Origin: Microbacterium sp. SD291
Lineage (GTDB): Bacteria > Actinomycetota > Actinomycetes > Actinomycetales > Microbacteriaceae
Direction of reading: 5' to 3'
Assembly: GCF_017355365.1 (NCBI RefSeq)
Contig: NZ_JADIJR010000034.1
Span: forward strand, 1-34,144
DNA length: 34,144 nt
Numbering within the stretch: the stretch's first letter is position 1; every line of letters begins with the position of its first letter. This document shows positions 1 through 7,074 of this stretch, piece by piece. Position numbers and translations under genes: made by a program. The notes beneath the pieces are model-generated. The model was not told the origin of the DNA, searched no databases, and saw only the letters and a list, made by a program, of their open reading frames with translations.

Positions 1-818
1 TACACCGTGAACTGGTCCATGCTGACGAACTGCGGGGCGATGTCGACCTGATCCGTACGCAACTGGTTCACGACGTTGTCCTCGTTGAGCGGGATGAAGC
101 GGATCGTGTCCGCATAGGCGATCTTCGCCCCGGCTCCGCCGTCGGGTTCTTCCTCGCGTGAGCTGTACTCATCGAAGCGGCTGATCACCGCCGAATCATC
201 GATGCTGAAGGAATCGAGCCGGTACGGACCTGTGCAGTCGAGCGTGGCGAGTTCGGCGTCGCCGGCCGCGGCGATTGACTTCGCCGACATGATGTACGCG
301 CCGGTGTCCGGCGTGGCCAGCAGTGCGGGGATGGCGCCCGTCGGGCTCGTGGTCTGGATGCTGACGGTACGCTCATCCACCGCGGTGATCGATGCGGTCA
401 GCTCGCCGAACAGCTCCCCCGCGCTGCCCGCACGGTAGCGCTCGAGCGAGGCGACGACGTCATCGGCGGTGACGGTGCCGCCGCTGTGCAGCGCGACGCC
501 CTCGCGGATCGTGATGCGGTACTCGCCGGTGGCGGGGTCGTAGGTGTAGTCCTCGGCAAGCCCGTCATGGACCGCCATGTTGGCACCGTTCGCGAACAGA
601 CCCTCGCAGACGGACGCCGCGACCATCCAGTCCGAGCGTGAAGTTGTGGCGGAGGGATCAATCATCGCCGGCAGAGAGGCGACGACGATCTCGCCGCCCT
701 TCACCGGCTCTTCGGAAGGCGCCGCGCTCGGCGACGTCTGGCCTGCCGAGCAGCCTGACAGGACAAGGGCGGCTGATGCCGCTGCCAGGGCGGCGAGAGT
801 GCTTCTGCGCGATTTCAT
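1..818 (-). CDS. ABC transporter substrate-binding lipoprotein, family 5 (partial)
   Basis: This is the N-terminal part (272 codons) of a peptide/opine-type solute-binding protein; the rest lies beyond the window edge. It begins with a lipoprotein signal: basic MKSRR, a hydrophobic core, then lipobox VLSGC with the lipidated Cys at residue 23, so the protein should be anchored outside the membrane. The following text (KGGEIVVASLP, then a segment on hidden starting points and VALHSGGTVTADDVVASLERY) is typical of the DppA/OppA (SBP_bac_5) family. The ATG at 818 is preceded by GGAAAGG at good Shine-Dalgarno spacing. Permease and ATPase partners, if any, would lie outside the window. It is a different protein from the binding protein at 27437-29116. 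The ligand cannot be told from sequence; peptides are the default guess. Confidence 0.85.
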   Translation of the reverse strand, partial: MKSRRSTLAALAAASAALVLSGCSAGQTSPSAAPSEEPVKGGEIVVASLPAMIDPSATTSRSDWMVAASVCEGLFANGANMAVHDGLAEDYTYDPATGEYRITIREGVALHSGGTVTADDVVASLERYRAGSAGELFGELTASITAVDERTVSIQTTSPTGAIPALLATPDTGAYIMSAKSIAAAGDAELATLDCTGPYRLDSFSIDDSAVISRFDEYSSREEEPDGGAGAKIAYADTIRFIPLNEDNVVNQLRTDQVDIAPQFVSMDQFTV

Positions 819-1288
819 TTCGAGCCTTTCCAGAGGAGCGACGACGATCCTTGCGATGACGTTCCCCACTGTAGAAGCGCGACGGGAGAGGCCCAGCTTC
901 AGATGTCCGCGGTCGCGGTAATCGTTCTCGACCACATCCGAAGGCGGCGCCGGACGACGGCGAGGGGCCGCTGCGGCTGGTGCGGGCAGTGGGCATGGTG
1001 CAGGAGCAGGCGGTGAAGACCGGCGCCCTGCGGCAGGCTGATGCCGTCGCCCCGACCTCCGGGCGCTCGGCGCGGCCGATCACCCAGATCACCACGACGG
1101 CCCGCCGCCTCCGAAACACTGCTGCAGCGAACGGTGGAATCGCCACCACCCGCGCCTCCCCGTCTTCGTCTTGGGCTGTCGCACCACCCCCGCGCCTTTT
1201 CGATCACATCGCGGACCTGCCCGTCCGTCAGCGCAGCCGTGTGGCTTGCCTTCCGGGATGCGTCCGAGGTCCCGCCTACGGTGGAGAA
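819..1288. other. Gene-poor interval, 470 bp
   Basis: I see no convincing gene here. Open frames exist on both strands but are Arg/Pro/Ser/Ala-rich, show no family motif and have no start with a ribosome site. The minus strand must hold the promoter of the lipoprotein gene that starts at 818. The hexamer TACAGT on the minus strand near 868-873 is a possible -10, but no good -35 faces it. The last bases hold the leaderless promoter of the gene at 1289. Confidence 0.5.
1277..1282 (+). promoter_or_regulatory. -10 hexamer, leaderless start of 1289 gene
   Basis: TACGGT lies exactly 6 nt before the GTG at 1289, the spacing expected if transcription begins at the start codon. No good -35 was found. 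GGAGAA directly abuts the GTG and is too close to act as a normal ribosome site. Confidence 0.45.
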
Positions 1289-1825
1289 GTGACCTTCCGC
1301 CCCGCTGACCGCGTCTACGTGGACGAGTCGAAGGCCCGCGGGTACTACGTCGTTGCCACTGCCACGGCAATCGGCGACGTTCAGGCCTCCGAACGGGCGC
1401 TGCGCGATCTCCTCAAGCCGGGTCAGCGACGCATCCACTTCAAGAGTGAGAGTGACAGTCGACGCCGCCAGATCCTCTCGCGCATGTGCGCTCTCGAGGT
1501 ACGGGTTTCCGTGTGGGTCGTCAAGCAGCGGTCGGACAAGGAAGCGCGGCCACTGTCACTCGGTGCGCTCACTGAAGAGGCCGTCCGCGCTGGTGTGGTG
1601 CAGCTGATCATCGAACGAGATGAGTCCCTCGAGCGCGCCGACCGACGACTCATCGCGGACACAATCCGCCGCGCTGGATCTTCGGAGATGCAGTATCGGC
1701 ATGTCGCGCCACATGAGCATCCGCTGCTCTGGGTAAGTGACGCTGTCGCCTGGTGCTATTCGAACGGCGGCGACTGGATTCGTCGCGTTGACGCGATCGT
1801 CGAGTCTCGGGTCACCCGTCTGTAG
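1289..1825 (+). CDS. Hypothetical protein, DUF3800/RNase H-like
   Basis: 178-residue protein starting YVDESKARGY at residues 10-19, a form seen in DUF3800-like proteins, whose fold is thought to resemble RNase H. Acidic residues placed like a metal-binding set are D12 and E13, E110 (in IIERDE) and D151 (in WVSDAVAWC). A GQRRIHFKSESD segment at 45-56 resembles a conserved block I recall from actinobacterial hypothetical proteins. The frame is open 309 bp further upstream, but that part has no coding character; GTG 1289 is chosen because a -10-like hexamer lies 6 nt before it. Third positions are noticeably less GC-rich than in neighbouring genes, which suggests acquisition. It stands alone between a peptide transporter gene and tRNAs. 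Family placement is from pattern memory and activity is unknown. Confidence 0.7.
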   Translation: MTFRPADRVYVDESKARGYYVVATATAIGDVQASERALRDLLKPGQRRIHFKSESDSRRRQILSRMCALEVRVSVWVVKQRSDKEARPLSLGALTEEAVRAGVVQLIIERDESLERADRRLIADTIRRAGSSEMQYRHVAPHEHPLLWVSDAVAWCYSNGGDWIRRVDAIVESRVTRL

Positions 1826-1833
1826 AAACACGT

Positions 1834-1873
1834 GAGCCTGGCTCGTCATACCGTCCGGAAGACTGCCAGGCTC
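1834..1873 (+). terminator. Inverted repeat after 1289-1825 gene
   Basis: A perfect 9-bp inverted repeat (GAGCCTGGC at 1834-1842, its complement at 1865-1873) with a 22-nt loop starts 9 bp after the stop codon. There is no T-run, so it may be a weak terminator or just an mRNA end structure. Confidence 0.35.
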
Positions 1874-1953
1874 CGAGGGCTACTGCCCGCCGTGCTTCAA
1901 GTGTACCTCGGCCCCTCCACGACAGGCCAGTGCGATCTATTCTGGCCCCGGTG

Positions 1954-1973
1954 ACCGGCACAAAACCGGCACA
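1954..1973. repeat. Direct repeat ACCGGCACA, 11-bp period
   Basis: ACCGGCACA occurs at 1954-1962 and again at 1965-1973, one helical turn apart, in the 222-bp gap downstream of the tRNA-Met gene. Function unknown; see findings. Confidence 0.6.
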
Positions 1974-2019
1974 TGGCTACACGTTCGGCTGCACCCCACC
2001 CGTCCCGGAAACGACAAAA

Positions 2020-2037
2020 CCCCCGATTTACCGGGGG
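2020..2037 (-). terminator. Terminator of the tRNA-Thr/tRNA-Met unit
   Basis: On the minus strand a 6-bp GC stem (five G-C pairs plus one C-G) closes a 6-nt loop and is followed directly by GTTTTG. This is a standard intrinsic terminator about 10 bp past the tRNA-Met 3' end. It may also end read-through from the M23 gene. Confidence 0.8.
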
Positions 2038-2047
2038 CCTTCATCTG

Positions 2048-2121
2048 TAGCAGGAGCGGGGCTTGAACCCGCGACCTCACGATTATGAGTCGTGCGCTCT
2101 GACCAGCTGAGCTACCCTGCC
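2048..2121 (-). tRNA. tRNA-Met (CAT)
   Basis: 74-nt cloverleaf on the minus strand. The acceptor arm GGCAGGG pairs with TCCTGCT, with G-T wobbles at both ends; the T arm has GCGGG/CCCGC around TTCAAGC; the anticodon stem is CACGA/TCGTG. The loop carries CAT (plus-strand 2085-2087). The discriminator is A and CCA is not encoded. I call it elongator Met. The initiator's C1-A72 mismatch is absent; a lysidine-modified tRNA-Ile(CAT) cannot be fully excluded. Confidence 0.9.
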
Positions 2122-2155
2122 GCACTGCATCCGCATCGCAGATGCGAACACTGTG

Positions 2156-2227
2156 AGCCCCGAGTCAGGATTGAACTGACGACCCCTTCCTTACCATGGA
2201 AGTGCTCTGCCACTGAGCTATCGGGGC
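2156..2227 (-). tRNA. tRNA-Thr (GGT)
   Basis: 72-nt cloverleaf on the minus strand. The acceptor stem GCCCCGA/TCGGGGC is perfect, the anticodon stem is CTTCC/GGAAG, and the 7-nt loop ATGGTAA gives anticodon GGT. The discriminator is T and CCA is not encoded. It lies 34 bp upstream of tRNA-Met in the same direction and is probably co-transcribed with it. Confidence 0.93.
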
Positions 2228-2231
2228 GCGC

Positions 2232-2261
2232 TGCCCCTCGCGGGGCAACCACACGAGAATA
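2232..2261 (-). promoter_or_regulatory. Possible tRNA-Thr/Met promoter and leader hairpin
   Basis: On the minus strand TATTCT (2256-2261) is a plausible -10 about 30 bp upstream of tRNA-Thr. A 6-bp hairpin TGCCCC/GGGGCA with loop TCGC (2232-2247) follows in the 5' leader. The -35 is poor (TTTCAT at 19-bp spacing), so the call rests on the -10 and on position. Confidence 0.35.
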
Positions 2262-2294
2262 CCACCACAGCGGCGTCCTCATGAAATCGAGGCG

Positions 2295-3614
2295 TCAGTA
2301 CTCGTACCGACCCGCGTTCTCACGCAGCCACGGCATCGGATCGACCGTCCCGCCGTTGATGATGATCTCGAAATGCAGGTGCGCGCCGTACGAGCGACCG
2401 GTGTTGCCGGTGTGTCCGACGACGTCGCCGACCTTCACGCTCTGTCCGGCCTCGACCTGCAGGGAACCGTACTGCATGTGCGAGTAGTGGCTCGTGACGA
2501 TCTGGCCGTCGATCACGTGATCGATGTACACGGTGACACCGAAGGCGCCACCCTGCTCCGTGGCGATCCGCACGGTGCCGTCGGCGATCGCCTGGATCGG
2601 TGCACCCTCACCCGGCACGAAGTCGATGCCCTCGTGGAGGCGGCCCCAGCGCATGCCGTAGCCGGAGCTCATCGCGACGCCGACCTTGAACGGCCACTGG
2701 ATGGCCGCGTCGGGGTCGTTGGTGAACACCTCGTTGGAGTAGTTGATGCCCTCTTCGGCTGCGACCTCGATGAGGGAGACCGTCGAGAAGCTGTCGGAGC
2801 GGGCGAGCGTGGAGTTCTGCACGTCGGAGGACGTGACGAACGCTTGGATCTCGTCGTCGGCGGCTGCGGCCTCGTCGGCGGCCGGAGCCACCAGCGACGT
2901 CGCGGACAGCGCCGACGCACCCTGCGCGGCGGCGACGGCCTCGGCCGGAAGCGTCATCGAGACGGCGAGAAGTCCGGCGAGGCTCATCACGCCGACAGTC
3001 GCGCCGACCGTGACGATCTTGCGCAGACCCGGACGACGACGGACGACGTGCGCGTTCTCCGCGTCGAGGTCGTCTGCAGCGTCGGGCTCGGCATGACCGG
3101 CAGCATCGGGTGCCGGGGTGGACCCGGCGACGCCCGAGCGGAACGCACGCGCGGCCTGTTCGAACGCGTCGACAGGAGCCTCATCGGCGGGGGCGGATGC
3201 CGGAGCAGCGGGCTCGGCGGGCGCCGACGGCGCCGCGGGCTCCGCCTCAGGGGCAGCCGACTCGACGTCGATGACTTCAGCGGGCGGAGCGTCGGCGACC
3301 GGTCGTACCGCAACGGTCTCGGCGACCGGCCGTGTCGTAACGGGCTCAGGGACGACGGGACGGGCGACAGCGGGCCGGACGGCGGGCGACGCGACGACAG
3401 GGGATGCCGCAACGGGCTCGGCGTCGACGGCCTTCACGGTGTCGACGAGGCGGTGGCGGGCGGCACGGCGCGAAAGCGGGGCTTCGAAAGCGGGGATTGC
3501 TGCTTCGGAGACAGCTGCCGTCACTCCTGCCGCGGGGGCCTCGAAGGCCGCAGTGCGGATCCGGCTGGAGCGGCGCGTGGGCGCAGGGGCAGCCTGGGGG
3601 TTCTCGAAGGGCAA
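2295..3614 (-). CDS. M23 family (LytM-type) metallopeptidase, membrane-anchored
   Basis: 439-residue protein predicted to cut peptidoglycan cross-bridges or stem peptides outside the membrane. The C-terminal LytM domain (about 305-425) has the full zinc set: HEGID gives H327 and D331, H379 lies in HYSHM, and HLH gives H412 and H414. One hydrophobic helix (about 199-221) should be a membrane anchor or signal. It is preceded by about 195 residues of Pro/Ala/Val-rich low-complexity sequence with repeated V-A-R-P-V steps, unusually long for a cytoplasmic tail. The start is TTG at 3614: an in-frame TGA lies 5 codons upstream and GAGAGAA gives a modest ribosome site. It could act as an endopeptidase or as an amidase activator, though the intact zinc residues favour catalysis. 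It is followed by tRNA-Thr. Confidence 0.88.
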   Translation of the reverse strand: MPFENPQAAPAPTRRSSRIRTAAFEAPAAGVTAAVSEAAIPAFEAPLSRRAARHRLVDTVKAVDAEPVAASPVVASPAVRPAVARPVVPEPVTTRPVAETVAVRPVADAPPAEVIDVESAAPEAEPAAPSAPAEPAAPASAPADEAPVDAFEQAARAFRSGVAGSTPAPDAAGHAEPDAADDLDAENAHVVRRRPGLRKIVTVGATVGVMSLAGLLAVSMTLPAEAVAAAQGASALSATSLVAPAADEAAAADDEIQAFVTSSDVQNSTLARSDSFSTVSLIEVAAEEGINYSNEVFTNDPDAAIQWPFKVGVAMSSGYGMRWGRLHEGIDFVPGEGAPIQAIADGTVRIATEQGGAFGVTVYIDHVIDGQIVTSHYSHMQYGSLQVEAGQSVKVGDVVGHTGNTGRSYGAHLHFEIIINGGTVDPMPWLRENAGRYEY

Positions 3615-3682
3615 AACGGTTCTCTCGGGTCAGACGTCAAGCTCGTGGGGGGTAAGCACTCTCGCCGATTCGGGCGGCAAAA

Positions 3683-3703
3683 GTAACGATCGGATAAACA
3701 CTA
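3683..3703 (-). promoter_or_regulatory. Possible promoter of M23 gene with a GTAAC half-site
   Basis: Minus-strand TAGTGT (3698-3703) is a possible -10, giving a leader of about 75 nt before the TTG start. Just downstream, plus-strand GTAAC at 3683-3687 resembles a half-site of the motif known for MtrA, a regulator of M23/NlpC wall hydrolase genes in other actinobacteria. The second half-site is poor, so the MtrA idea is weak. Confidence 0.25.
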
Positions 3704-3734
3704 GCGTGATCCACCTGGGAATGCCATGAGTTCG

Positions 3735-4529
3735 TCACGCTTTCTCTTCCAGGATGCCACGCAGTCGCGCGTGCACGTCGATGCCGCCCGCGATCAGCAT
3801 CGGCCGAGACGATGCGGCGTCCAGGAGGGTCACCGATCCCCCTGCCTCGACGACGATCAGCGCACCGGCCGCGAGGTCCCACGGCCGGAGCCCGCGCTCG
3901 AAGTAGCCGTCGAGCCGGCCTGCTGCCACGTATGCGAGGTCGAGAGCGGCCGAGCCGCCGCGACGGAGATCCCTGGCCATCGTCATCACCTGACGAACCG
4001 TCGCCAGATCGCCGTCGTGCGTGGTGGGGTCGTAGCCGAAACCGGTCGCGAGCAGCGCTCCGGCCGGAGTGTCTGACGTCACTGCGAGTCGATGCTCGCC
4101 CCTCCATGCCCCGTGCCCGAGTGCCGCGGTGAAGAGCTCCCCCATGGCCGGCGCGAACACCGCGCCCGCGAGCGCCTCCCATTCCAGCGGGACGGTGCCG
4201 CCGCGCACTGCGGCGATGCTGACGCTGTACGCGGGGATTCCGTAGGCGTAGTTCACCGTGCCGTCGATCGGGTCGACGACCCAGGTGATTCCGGTGTCAC
4301 CGGTATCGGCCTCCGACTCCTCGCCGAGGAATCCGTCTCCGGGCCGGGCGACGCGCAGTCGCTCCCGAATCAGCTCCTCGACCTCGCGGTCGGCGTCGGT
4401 GACGATGTCCGCAAGTGTCGACTTCGTCGCGGCCAGGCGCACGCCCTCGTCGCGTCGTCGACGCGCCAGCTCTCCGGCCTCCCGCGCGATCTCCCCTGCG
4501 AGCTCGGCGAACTCGAGCGAGAGGCTCAC
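3735..4529 (-). CDS. Inositol monophosphatase family protein
   Basis: 264-residue magnesium-dependent phosphatase. Metal-binding motifs are in the usual order: GEES at about 69-72, DPIDGT at 86-91 and the distal WDLAAG (W217, D218). Length fits the family (about 260). Substrates in the family include inositol-1-phosphate, histidinol phosphate and fructose-1,6-bisphosphate; the sequence alone does not decide. The start is GTG 4529, whose GTGA overlaps the TGA of the upstream membrane-protein gene by 4 bp, indicating translational coupling. The 120-bp gap downstream holds the promoter of the M23 gene. Confident on family, not on substrate. Confidence 0.9.
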   Translation of the reverse strand: MSLSLEFAELAGEIAREAGELARRRRDEGVRLAATKSTLADIVTDADREVEELIRERLRVARPGDGFLGEESEADTGDTGITWVVDPIDGTVNYAYGIPAYSVSIAAVRGGTVPLEWEALAGAVFAPAMGELFTAALGHGAWRGEHRLAVTSDTPAGALLATGFGYDPTTHDGDLATVRQVMTMARDLRRGGSAALDLAYVAAGRLDGYFERGLRPWDLAAGALIVVEAGGSVTLLDAASSRPMLIAGGIDVHARLRGILEEKA

Positions 4530-5491
4530 CGCGGAGCGGCCGGCGGTGCCGGCGGGAAGGACGTCTGATCAGCGGGGGCCGGCGGAACCGGCGGACCCAC
4601 CGGGGCGGGCGGCGCAGGCTGAACCGGAATCTGCGACACCTGTTGAACCGGAGCCTGCGGCATCTGCTGCGCCGGCGCCTGCGGAACCGGCGCGGATGCG
4701 AACTGCGGCACCGCGAGCTGCGGCGTCGACGGGTGCCCGGTGTAGTAGGCGTTCCAGTCCGGAGTCGCATCGGGCAGGGCGGGCAGCGGCGTGAGGCCGT
4801 CGGCGTACGTCGGCCAGGCCTGCGCGACGGCCTGGACGGGCGCAGCCTGCCGCTTCGGCGCGAACAGCGCGTTGAGCAGCGGGATCAGGGTCGTGCCGAC
4901 CGCAGCGAGGATCGTCAGTGCCACGACGATGCGCCAGTACAGCTCGCCGTAGTCGAAGGTGTGCGGGAACGTGAGGAAGAAGATGAGCATCCCGACGAGA
5001 CCCGCGAGGAAGACGAGTGTCGCGATGTGGATGATGCGCGTGAACACCGTGATGTGTCGGCCGGCCGCCGGAGTGAACAGCCGCACATGCAGCAGCGCGA
5101 GCTGCAGGATGCCGACGACGAGCAGCAGCTGGAAGAACCGCTCGGCGCCCGTGAAGTAGTCGCCGTCCTCCGGAAGCCAGATCTTGACCGCCCCGACCAG
5201 CAGCGCGATGATCCACGACACCATGCTGGACAGCGCGAGCCAGTCCGGGCGGTTCGGCGCGAGACCGGCCTCCAGGATCGCGATGCCCGCGAACCCCGCG
5301 AGGAGCAGGATCGTGAGGAATGCGCGCCCGATCAGCCCGTCCTGATCGCCGACGAGCACCCAGACCACGCAGACCAGGGCGGCCGCGATGAGAGCGCCGA
5401 TCGCGATCCAGATGGACCCCCTGATCAGAAGGGACATGTTCTTCTTCTCGCCCACCGCCGCCTGGCGCTGAGCGATCTCCGGTTGCGACAT
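4526..5491 (-). CDS. Six-helix membrane protein with Pro/Gln-rich tail
   Basis: 321 residues, family not recognised. About six hydrophobic helices are visible (near 25-46, 54-74, 87-105, 118-136, 152-174 and 186-210). After them comes a roughly 110-residue tail, presumably cytoplasmic, very rich in Pro, Gln, Ala and Val, with repeated PVQQ/PAPV steps. Such tails occur in actinobacterial membrane and cell-division-associated proteins but do not define a function. The frame is open 57 codons further upstream; ATG 5491 is chosen because GAGAGGG lies at good spacing and the upstream part has no coding character. It shares an ATPase-free two-gene unit with the phosphatase at 3735-4529 through a 4-bp overlap, so the two are made together. 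Confidence 0.75.
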   Translation of the reverse strand: MSQPEIAQRQAAVGEKKNMSLLIRGSIWIAIGALIAAALVCVVWVLVGDQDGLIGRAFLTILLLAGFAGIAILEAGLAPNRPDWLALSSMVSWIIALLVGAVKIWLPEDGDYFTGAERFFQLLLVVGILQLALLHVRLFTPAAGRHITVFTRIIHIATLVFLAGLVGMLIFFLTFPHTFDYGELYWRIVVALTILAAVGTTLIPLLNALFAPKRQAAPVQAVAQAWPTYADGLTPLPALPDATPDWNAYYTGHPSTPQLAVPQFASAPVPQAPAQQMPQAPVQQVSQIPVQPAPPAPVGPPVPPAPADQTSFPPAPPAAPR

Positions 5492-5606
5492 GACGACCCT
5501 CTCGTTGCTCGGTGCCTTCATCCTCGCACGCGAGCGCGCCGATGCCTTGGCGATCGCACAGGCGGTGAGGACTTTGCCCGCAGAAGACCGATCTGTGCAG
5601 GACGAG

Positions 5607-6404
5607 TCAGGCGGTCTTCTTCGCGGATGCCGCGGCGAAAGCGGCGACCCGCGCCCTGGCATCCGCCGTCTCCATCGACGCGCCGATCGAACGCGCCTCC
5701 TCGCTCAGCTGCTCAACGAACGAGCGCCCCGGCTGCTCCCGCACCAGTCGCTTGGCGTGTCCGTACGCGTCGGCCGCGCCGGCGAGCCAGAAGCGGGCGA
5801 TCTCCTCCGCGCGCGCCCGGACCAGGTCGGCCTCTGCCGCAGCATCCGCTCCCTCGACCGCCTCGGCGACGAGCCCCCACTCGACGGCCTCCGCCGCCGA
5901 GAGCAGGCGGTCCTGGAGCACGAGCTGAAGGGCACGTCGCTGCCCGACCGCGCGGGCGAGCTGCGCCGACACCGAGAGGTCGGGGGTCAGGCCGATGTTC
6001 GCGTACAGGCTGCCCAGCCGCGAGCGGGAGCCGACGACGGCGTAGTCGGTGCTCAGCAGGATGCCGAGCCCGCCCCCCGCGGTCGTGCCGTGGGCGGCCG
6101 CGACCACCGGCACGGACGACTCCGTGAGCGAGCGGATGCCGGAGTTGATGACCTCGGCGAGCGCCGTGATGTCCGCGCCGGAGCCCATGGTCGCAGCCAT
6201 CTCGATCACGTCGCCGCCCGCGCAGAAGGCGGGGCCGGTCGCATCGAGCAGGATCGCCTTGACATCGGCGCGCGAGGTCGCCTCGGCCGTCGCGTCACGC
6301 CACGCATGCGCGAGCTCGGCGTTGAAGGCGTTCAGTCGCGTCGGACGATTCAGCGTGAGCCGAGCCATCCCCTCTTCGACCGCGAACAGGATGGCATCAC
6401 TCAT
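5607..6404 (-). CDS. Enoyl-CoA hydratase/isomerase (crotonase) family protein
   Basis: 265-residue crotonase-fold enzyme. The oxyanion-hole segments are clear: FCAGGD at 60-65 and HGTTAGGGLG at 105-114. The two glutamates used by classic hydratases (E144 and E164 in rat mitochondrial enzyme) appear replaced by non-acidic residues in my hand alignment. An aspartate is present in GLTPDLS (D142), as in PaaG-type isomerases. An isomerase role is therefore more likely than plain hydration of enoyl-CoA. ATG 6404 is chosen over the longer open frame because AAGGAGAAG precedes it. It sits 46 bp downstream of the FBP gene on the same strand, and the two may share a transcript. The acyl-CoA substrate is unknown. 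Confidence 0.88.
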   Translation of the reverse strand: MSDAILFAVEEGMARLTLNRPTRLNAFNAELAHAWRDATAEATSRADVKAILLDATGPAFCAGGDVIEMAATMGSGADITALAEVINSGIRSLTESSVPVVAAAHGTTAGGGLGILLSTDYAVVGSRSRLGSLYANIGLTPDLSVSAQLARAVGQRRALQLVLQDRLLSAAEAVEWGLVAEAVEGADAAAEADLVRARAEEIARFWLAGAADAYGHAKRLVREQPGRSFVEQLSEEARSIGASMETADARARVAAFAAASAKKTA

Positions 6405-6450
6405 GGCTTCTCCTTCGAGCACAGGACGTCTGCCTCCAGGGTAATCGCCA

Positions 6451-6942
6451 TCAGCCCTCGCTCCAGACGCGGGTGACGAACGCCTCCATGCGACGCCGTG
6501 TGCCGTCGAGCCGCTGGTCGACCTGCCCGGCTGCGCGGATCTCGTTCGGGGCGAGCGGATGCGCCAGCCGCACATTGTCATGACACGACAGATCGGCGCA
6601 CAGGTAAGTGCCCACCGAGTCGCCGCGGTGCCCGGCCTCACCCGCGCGGCGCGCCGCGTACAGGACGACCTGGTTGCCCGGCTGCATCGTGTGGCAGATG
6701 TTGCACATGCCGTTGCGCTGCCGCCCCGGCTCGGAGGCCCGCAGCACCGCACCGGTGACGCTTCCCTCATGCTGGATCAGCACGTAGCCGCGCTTGCCGA
6801 CCCCCGGATCACGCCAGGCGAAGAAGTCGAGATAGTCCCAGTCCACGAGGAGGAAGTCGTGCGGCATCTCCATCGCGCGCAGCTCGTCGGCGTCCGCGTT
6901 GACGAACGCCGCACGGACTTCGGCTTCGGTGAGCGCTCGCAT
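6451..6942 (-). CDS. FBP-domain (EF-G-binding-like treble-clef) protein
   Basis: 163-residue protein of the FBP family, related to the zinc-binding C-terminal domain of the staphylococcal FusB/FusC proteins that bind EF-G and protect it from fusidic acid. The zinc site is visible as CNIC (C80, C83) and CADLSC (C115, C120), with GMCNICHTMQPGNQVVLYAA as the signature block. The N-terminal 70 residues (TEAEVRAAFVNA, then LDFFAWRDPG) match actinobacterial members. Whether actinobacterial members confer fusidic acid tolerance is not established from sequence; they may serve in ribosome recycling. ATG 6942 lies 6 nt after a TACACT hexamer, so the mRNA is probably leaderless. A 32-bp tandem repeat begins immediately upstream of that hexamer. 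Confidence 0.88.
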   Translation of the reverse strand: MRALTEAEVRAAFVNADADELRAMEMPHDFLLVDWDYLDFFAWRDPGVGKRGYVLIQHEGSVTGAVLRASEPGRQRNGMCNICHTMQPGNQVVLYAARRAGEAGHRGDSVGTYLCADLSCHDNVRLAHPLAPNEIRAAGQVDQRLDGTRRRMEAFVTRVWSEG

Positions 6943-6948
6943 CGATCC

Positions 6949-6954
6949 AGTGTA
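6949..6954 (-). promoter_or_regulatory. -10 hexamer, leaderless start of FBP gene
   Basis: Minus-strand TACACT is separated from ATG 6942 by exactly 6 nt. No -35 match is seen because the tandem repeat fills that region. Confidence 0.5.
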
Positions 6955-7043
6955 GGCAGAACGGATGCCGCTCCCGCAGCTTCACAGGCAGAACGGATGC
7001 CGCGCCCGCGGCTTCACGGGCAGAACGGATGCCGCGCCCGCGG
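6955..7043. repeat. 32-bp tandem repeat, about 2.8 copies
   Basis: Copies start at 6955, 6987 and 7019. The first two full copies differ at only a few positions (ctcccgcag against cgcccgcgg, and the final base), and the third is cut after about 25 bp. Each unit opens with GGCAGAACGGATGCCGC. The array fills the gap between the hypothetical gene ending at 7075 and the FBP promoter. 32 is not a multiple of 3, and no coding frame runs through it. Confidence 0.9.
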
Positions 7044-7074
7044 ATCTCCCCCGTCGGGCACGACAGCCGTCCGG

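Noticed and set aside
658..1438. Minus-strand frames at 658-1149 and 899-1438 as possible genes in the gene-poor interval
   Set aside because: Low-complexity Arg/Pro/Ser content, no start signal, and they overlap better-supported genes at both ends.
3615..3734. A ydaO-type (cyclic di-AMP) riboswitch before the M23 gene, as found upstream of some actinobacterial wall hydrolase genes
   Set aside because: The leader is only about 75 nt and the conserved blocks of that riboswitch are not present.
4415..6476. Long plus-strand frames opposite the phosphatase, membrane-protein and crotonase genes
   Set aside because: Arg/Pro-rich shadow translations; the minus-strand genes have clear motifs and ribosome sites.
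6955..7043. The 32-bp array as a CRISPR
   Set aside because: Copies are head to tail without spacers and there are no cas genes.
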